NCBI RefSeq assembly: GCF_000159955.1
Contig: NZ_GG695973.1
Coordinates: 116,004 to 134,622 of the forward strand
DNA: 18,619 nt
DNA from: Paenibacillus sp. oral taxon 786 str. D14
GTDB lineage: Bacteria; Bacillota; Bacilli; Paenibacillales; Paenibacillaceae
Reading direction: 5' to 3'
Below the pieces are notes generated by a model. The model searched no databases. It was not told the DNA's origin and saw only the letters and a program-made list of their open reading frames with translations. Below are positions 14,951 through 18,619 of the stretch, piece by piece. Each line of letters starts with the position of its first letter. Within the stretch, counting starts at the first letter, position 1. The translations under genes and the position numbers were made by a program.

Positions 14951-17812
14951 TTAGCCCAGCCGGAACCAGCTGATTTGCGTTTCACCTTGCAAATGCAGGT
15001 ACACATCCTGCCGGCCCGACAAGCTTGCCGCGGCTTCTGCGGTGACCGTTGTCCAAGCTTGGCGACCGCCGGTAGGCAGGATCTTGCAGGTGATCACCGA
15101 CTCGCCATCCGGAGAATCCAGCGTTACGGCGATTTCACCGCCCTTCAGATTCCCCGATACCCGGGCTTCAAATCGGGATGCTCCTTCGCCTAGTTCGACA
15201 TCACGGAAGGCAATCCACCCGCGTTCGCTTTTCAGCCGGATGCATTCACCGCCTTCACGGCATTCATCGAGGAAAACTTGCTCGTAGTCGTCATAGTTGA
15301 CCGCGCGGACTGGTTCACGCAGCGAGCGCGGAGGCACGGTTTCGCCGTCAACCTGAAGCGTTCCCGTCAAGGCGATCTCGTCCGAGGAAGGGCCAACCAT
15401 CACCGTATATTCGCCCGACTCCACGCAATAGCGATCTCGGGTCACGTCCCAGAACGCCAGCTCTTCTGCTTTCAGCGTAAAGGTCACCCGCTGCGTCTCA
15501 TCCGGCTGCAAATGCAGGCGGGTAAAGCCCTTCAACGTCTTCAGCGGCCGCGGCACGCGCGATTGCCCGATTCGCACGTACAGTTGCGGCACTTCGTCCC
15601 CGGCTATGTTCCCGGCATTACGCACATCAAACGAAATCTGAACCTCGCCATCCTGACCTATCGCGGCCCGATCCAGTGCAAGATCGCTATATTCAAACGT
15701 CGTATAGCTAAGCCCATGACCAAACGGATACAGCACCTCGCCGTCAAAATATTGATAAGTCCGTTTGCCCTTAATAATGTCGTAATCCATAATGTCCGGC
15801 AGTTGGTCCACCGATTGGTACCAGGTCATATTCAACCGCCCCGCCGGATTATAGTCGCCGAACAGCACGTCAGTCACGGCATGGCCCAGCTCTTGGGCGG
15901 AATGAGAGGTAAACAGGATCGACGGTACATGCGCGTTCTCCCAGTTCACTGCAAACGGATAGCTGCCGACGATGACGACCACCGTATTAGGATTCACCGC
16001 TCTTACGGCTTGAATTAATGCTTGCTGCGCCGGCGGAAGCACGATGTCCACCCGGTCGATCGTTTCCTTCGCATTGATGAACGGGTTGTTGCCCACGAAG
16101 ACAACCGCCGTCTCCGCCGATTTGGCAGCCTGTACGGCTTGCTCGATCCCGCTCTCCACAATTTCCACGATCCATTGTTCTCCTGGAAGGCGACTATCCA
16201 CCTTCACGGCATTATCAAAAACATTCTCACCCACAGCAATCAACCCGCCGCGTTCGTTCAAGACGATTGGCCGTCCGTTCCACGCCTTCAACTCGACCTT
16301 GCCGCTCGAAGCCGGGCGGAAGTCGAACACTTCCTTGACAAACCAGCCGCTTGCTTCGTTCGCCGTCGCCGTCAGCAATCCCGATTCGGTCTCCGTCACG
16401 AACTTGCCGTTCTCCACCGACCGCAGCGTGATGGAGCCCCAGCCCCAATCGTTACGCTCAAAAACGGACGCATCGGCCGCATTCTCGCCGGTCGCCTCCA
16501 GAACGGCTTCCGCTCCTTCGCCAGACGTGATCCGGACATATTTACCGGTCAAGGCCGAGCGCAGGCGAATCCGATCCAGGCCAGTTCCGAACAGGACGGG
16601 GCGATCGCCCATTTTCTCCTTAATGCCCTGAAGCGGGGTGATGCGGTACGGCGGCGTGCCGCTGTACCAGTCGGTATAGGCTTCATTGGCCAGCGGCCCG
16701 ACAACCGCGACAGAACCTAACGTTTGCGGTAAAGGCAGTAAGCCTTCGTTCTTCAGCAGTACGATCGCTTCGCGGGAAGCCTTTAGCGCCAAGGCCGCAT
16801 GCTCCGGTGCGCACAGCTTCTCTTCCGGCACGCGGCTGTACGGGTTCCGCTCCTCCGGATCAAATTCACCCAACCGGAAGCGAACGCGGAAGGCATTCCG
16901 TAGCGCACGGTCCAAGTCCGATTCAGCCAGCAAACCTTGCTCCAGCGCATTCCGCAGCGCATGGAACATAATCGGCTGCTCATCCGTCATGCTGTCGATG
17001 CCTGCCTTGATGCTCCCTGCAACCGCTTCGGCATAAGACTCCACATATTTGTGATCCAGCACCGTGCCCATGACGTCGCCGGCGTCGCCGACAACAAACC
17101 CGTCCATCTCCCATTCGCCCTTGACGATCTCGTTGACTTCCGAATTCAGGTTGCAAGGCGTACCGTTGATCCCGTTGTAAGCCGTCATCATCGAACCTGC
17201 GCGACCTTCCCGGAACGCCCGCTCAAACGCTTTCAAATAATACTCCCGTTTGTTGCGCGGATCGATGCTCACCGATTCACTGCCACGACCGATTTCATTG
17301 TTATTTGCGTAAAAATGCTTCAGCGTGGCTACCGCCTTGTAATAAAACGGATGATCGCCTTGCAGCCCCTTCACCAGTTCGGTCGTTAACGCTCCCGTGA
17401 GATGCGGATCTTCGCCGTAGGCTTCCTCTGTCCGGCCCCAACGCGGATCGCGCTCCATATCTACGGTTGGCGCCCAGATCGTCAAGCCGTTCACTTCCGG
17501 ATTCCGCTGAAAATACACGCGCGCCTCATCCCCAATCACCGAGCCGATTTGGCGCATCAACTCGGGATTCCAGGTGCAGGCTAGTCCGGTGTTTTGCGGG
17601 AAGGACGTGGCTTCCCCCAACCAAGCTACGCCGTGCGCGCCTTCCGTGCCATGCTTGTATTTTTTGACGCCAAGCCGCGGCACTTCCGTTTGGAATTGGC
17701 ACATCAGCTCAATTTTCTCATCCAATGTAAATCGGCTAACCAAGTCGTCCACCCGCTCCGCCAGCGGCAGATCAGGGTTCTGAAAAGGATATTGGTACGT
17801 GTTGTCCGTCAT
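14951..17812 (-). CDS. GH3 beta-glycosidase with fascin-like insert and CBM6-like C-terminus
   Basis: A 953-residue GH3 enzyme, probably a beta-glucosidase or beta-xylosidase acting from the non-reducing end of short oligosaccharides. The TIM barrel (about 20-330) contains RDPRWGRTEEAYGEDP, KHF (165-167) and the nucleophile Asp243 in GFVVGDAGD. The second GH3 domain is split: SVAVVGPLAN starts it at 367, then an insert of about 140 residues (about 411-550) with trefoil/fascin-like repeats (LRSALTGKYVRI, LRSVENGKFVTE) interrupts it before AVVFVGNNPF resumes. A fibronectin-III-like domain (about 720-790) follows PFGHGLSYT. The last about 110 residues resemble CBM6, with GWIAFRDVELGEGASRFEARV and a final QISWFRLG. 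No signal peptide is seen, so a carbohydrate-binding module on a cytoplasmic enzyme is unusual. The start has GCGAGGTAA upstream. Confidence 0.94.
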   Translation of the reverse strand: MTDNTYQYPFQNPDLPLAERVDDLVSRFTLDEKIELMCQFQTEVPRLGVKKYKHGTEGAHGVAWLGEATSFPQNTGLACTWNPELMRQIGSVIGDEARVYFQRNPEVNGLTIWAPTVDMERDPRWGRTEEAYGEDPHLTGALTTELVKGLQGDHPFYYKAVATLKHFYANNNEIGRGSESVSIDPRNKREYYLKAFERAFREGRAGSMMTAYNGINGTPCNLNSEVNEIVKGEWEMDGFVVGDAGDVMGTVLDHKYVESYAEAVAGSIKAGIDSMTDEQPIMFHALRNALEQGLLAESDLDRALRNAFRVRFRLGEFDPEERNPYSRVPEEKLCAPEHAALALKASREAIVLLKNEGLLPLPQTLGSVAVVGPLANEAYTDWYSGTPPYRITPLQGIKEKMGDRPVLFGTGLDRIRLRSALTGKYVRITSGEGAEAVLEATGENAADASVFERNDWGWGSITLRSVENGKFVTETESGLLTATANEASGWFVKEVFDFRPASSGKVELKAWNGRPIVLNERGGLIAVGENVFDNAVKVDSRLPGEQWIVEIVESGIEQAVQAAKSAETAVVFVGNNPFINAKETIDRVDIVLPPAQQALIQAVRAVNPNTVVVIVGSYPFAVNWENAHVPSILFTSHSAQELGHAVTDVLFGDYNPAGRLNMTWYQSVDQLPDIMDYDIIKGKRTYQYFDGEVLYPFGHGLSYTTFEYSDLALDRAAIGQDGEVQISFDVRNAGNIAGDEVPQLYVRIGQSRVPRPLKTLKGFTRLHLQPDETQRVTFTLKAEELAFWDVTRDRYCVESGEYTVMVGPSSDEIALTGTLQVDGETVPPRSLREPVRAVNYDDYEQVFLDECREGGECIRLKSERGWIAFRDVELGEGASRFEARVSGNLKGGEIAVTLDSPDGESVITCKILPTGGRQAWTTVTAEAAASLSGRQDVYLHLQGETQISWFRLG

Positions 17813-17846
17813 ACAATTACCTCGCTCTCCTACTCTATCATTTCAT

Positions 17847-17860
17847 TGTAAGCGCTTAAG
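17847..17860. promoter_or_regulatory. cre-like site (CcpA) upstream of GH3
   Basis: TGTAAGCGCTTAAG matches the cre consensus TGWAANCGNTNWCA at the first 12 of 14 positions and contains the palindromic core AAGCGCTT. It lies 35-48 bases upstream of the GH3 start codon and overlaps a TACAAT -10-like box read on the minus strand. Repression of GH3 by CcpA under good carbon supply is the natural reading. Confidence 0.7.
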
Positions 17861-18070
17861 AATTTGTCACTGCTTATACCATCAGGTCTACCACCCTATC
17901 ATAGTCCGCGTCTTCTTTCAGCGATACACGGAATATTAGATCATTTTTCATATAAAAATATCGCATGGCCGGCACGTCCTATCGCCAGCATGGCCTCATC
18001 GCCGGTAAGGCCCCATCGTCATCCACCCTTCTCCAGCAGCCCCATAGGCTATTTCGCGCCCTTCTTTCTG
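17861..18070. other. Intergenic stretch with no gene recognised
   Basis: Beyond the GH3 leader I see no supported coding sequence. Open frames exist on both strands but show no ribosome site, no recognisable family and a low-complexity Ser/Pro/Arg-rich product. A TATAAG box on the minus strand (about 17873-17878) could contribute to the GH3 promoter. Confidence 0.4.
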
Positions 18071-18235
18071 CGATTATCCCTTTCGTTCAGAACGGGGGGG
18101 GGATCGAGGAAGGGAATCTTCCAGCTGCACCTCTTTTCACGAATATCCCTTTTATTCAGAATGGGGAGATCGAGGAAGAGATCTTCTAGCAGCCTTTTTG
18201 CACGATTATCCCTTTGGTTCAGAACTGGGAAATCC
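18071..18235. repeat. Three-copy direct repeat, periods 69 and 63 bases
   Basis: Copies begin at 18071, 18140 and 18203. The core is CGATTATCCCTTTCGTTCAG in copy 1, with two to four changes in the others. The first two also share GATCGAGGAAG followed by ATCTTC. The third is shorter, ending near GGGAAATCC. Both spacings are multiples of three, and a minus-strand frame stays open through all copies (18049-18366), giving repeated LNxRDxRxKR and LLEDLFLDLP units. There is no convincing start or ribosome site for that frame, so it is called a repeat and not a gene. Copy 1 contains a run of nine G (18094-18102). Confidence 0.75.
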
Positions 18236-18320
18236 ATAGGAGGGATAGAAATGAGGTGGCTCATGGAGCTGATCATTCCGTTTTTTACGAAGATAAGATG
18301 GTTTATTTGGGATATTTTTC

Positions 18321-18349
18321 TTGATTTACGAACAGGTGTTTGGTATAAT
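18321..18349 (+). promoter_or_regulatory. Sigma-A promoter for the transposase gene
   Basis: TTGATT (18321-18326), an exact 17-base spacer and a perfect TATAAT (18344-18349) form the best promoter in the window. It points at the transposase, whose ATG is 66 bases downstream. A LexA-like box fills most of the spacer. Confidence 0.8.
18329..18342. promoter_or_regulatory. LexA (DinR) box 1 in promoter spacer
   Basis: CGAACAGGTGTTTG fits the Gram-positive LexA operator CGAACRNRYGTTYC at 13 of 14 positions, and the last G suits the palindromic form ending GTTYG. It lies between the -35 and -10 boxes, where bound LexA would block RNA polymerase. Confidence 0.7.
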
Positions 18350-18359
18350 GATAACAAAG

Positions 18360-18373
18360 AGAACATATGTACG
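18360..18373. promoter_or_regulatory. LexA (DinR) box 2 downstream of the -10
   Basis: AGAACATATGTACG carries the strong half GAACATATGT of the LexA operator with a weaker second half. It is exactly 31 bases from box 1, about three helical turns, so the two sites face the same side of the DNA. It overlaps the expected early transcribed region. Confidence 0.55.
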
Positions 18374-18414
18374 CATTTGTTGAGTTAGAGGGATTTAAAT
18401 TGGAGGGATCGGGC

Positions 18415-18619
18415 ATGGGTTTTTATACGAATGCAGAGCTTCAATCTATCAGCAGCCGTTTTCGAAGTGAGTCCGACTGTATCGAGGCGATCATCGCTAT
18501 GAAGTGGCCAAACGGCTTCGTCTGCCCGCGCTGCGCTTATACCGAGTGCACCCGTCTGTCCTCCCGACGCCTTCCGTTGTTTGAGTGCAGAAAATGCGGC
18601 TATCAAGCCTCACCTTTGC
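18415..18619 (+). CDS. IS1595-like transposase, N-terminal part (runs off window)
   Basis: The first 68 codons of a transposase are present; the rest lies beyond the right edge. The visible part is the zinc-ribbon domain typical of IS1595-type transposases: KWPNGFVCPRCAY, then CTRLSSRRLPLFECRKCGY and the start of QASPL. The two CxxC pairs (residues 39 and 42, 60 and 63) would bind zinc. The DDE-type catalytic domain is not in view. ATG 18415 has GGAGGG 7 bases upstream; an in-frame ATG at 18367 lacks a good ribosome site and lies in LexA box 2. I cannot see the element's left terminal inverted repeat or whether the gene is intact. The promoter upstream carries two LexA-like boxes, so expression may rise with DNA damage. 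Confidence 0.85.
   Translation, partial: MGFYTNAELQSISSRFRSESDCIEAIIAMKWPNGFVCPRCAYTECTRLSSRRLPLFECRKCGYQASPL

Noticed and set aside
13933..15006. Minus-strand open frame of 357 codons over the second AraC gene
   Set aside because: It covers the AraC gene and both flanking gaps; the AraC helix-turn-helix motifs make the plus strand the coding one.
18071..18235. Possible CRISPR array
   Set aside because: Only three diverged copies; the sequence between cores is itself partly repeated, spacings are unequal and no cas gene is present.
18049..18366. Minus-strand repeat-peptide frame as a real gene
   Set aside because: No start signal or family match, and its 5' end lies in the transposase promoter; kept only as a finding on the repeats.
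17864..18388. Plus-strand open frame of 174 codons before the transposase
   Set aside because: Runs through the promoter, LexA boxes and repeats; low-complexity product, no ribosome site.

Overview
The window looks like a chromosomal carbohydrate-utilisation island from a Gram-positive soil Firmicute, most likely Paenibacillus or a close relative. The pointers are purine-rich Shine-Dalgarno sites, a lipoprotein binding protein with two LplB/YtcP-type permeases, a YesM-type sensor kinase, cupin-AraC regulators, CcpA-type cre sites, and a moderately GC-rich coding sequence with AT-rich promoters. The genus is inferred; no marker gene is present.

Layout. On the minus strand, read right to left: a GH3 beta-glycosidase (14951-17812), a GH31 alpha-xylosidase (11540-13858), a YesM-type histidine kinase (9617-11410), two ABC sugar permeases (8542-9522 and 7619-8524), a lipoprotein solute-binding protein (5656-7377) followed by a strong terminator (5589-5622), a GH95 alpha-L-fucosidase (3156-5555) and a GH42 beta-galactosidase (16-2049). 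Two plus-strand AraC-family regulators are placed among them (2175-3008 and 13993-14898), each divergent from a glycosidase gene (GH42 and GH31). The right end (about 17865-18619) is different: an intergenic stretch with a three-copy direct repeat, a promoter carrying two LexA-like boxes, and the 5' part of an IS1595-like transposase cut by the window edge.

How the genes fit together. The four exo-glycosidases are the set needed to strip a fucosylated xyloglucan oligosaccharide from its outside inwards: alpha-fucosidase, beta-galactosidase, alpha-xylosidase, beta-glucosidase. None has a visible signal peptide, so oligosaccharides are probably bound by the lipoprotein, imported by the permease pair and dismantled in the cytoplasm. 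No transport ATPase, endo-xyloglucanase or kinase-partner response regulator lies in the window, so those parts must be elsewhere. cre-like sequences upstream of GH31 and GH3 suggest carbon catabolite repression. The xyloglucan assignment is an inference from the combination of families; the GH31 assignment is the firmest because all the specificity residues I recall from E. coli YicI are present at a constant offset of two.

Most unusual signals: the LexA-box promoter in front of the transposase, the in-frame 63/69-base repeats beside it, the GH3 enzyme with an inserted fascin-like domain and a C-terminal CBM6-like domain, the sensor kinase without a response regulator, and several strong hairpins in the gaps of the transport operon.
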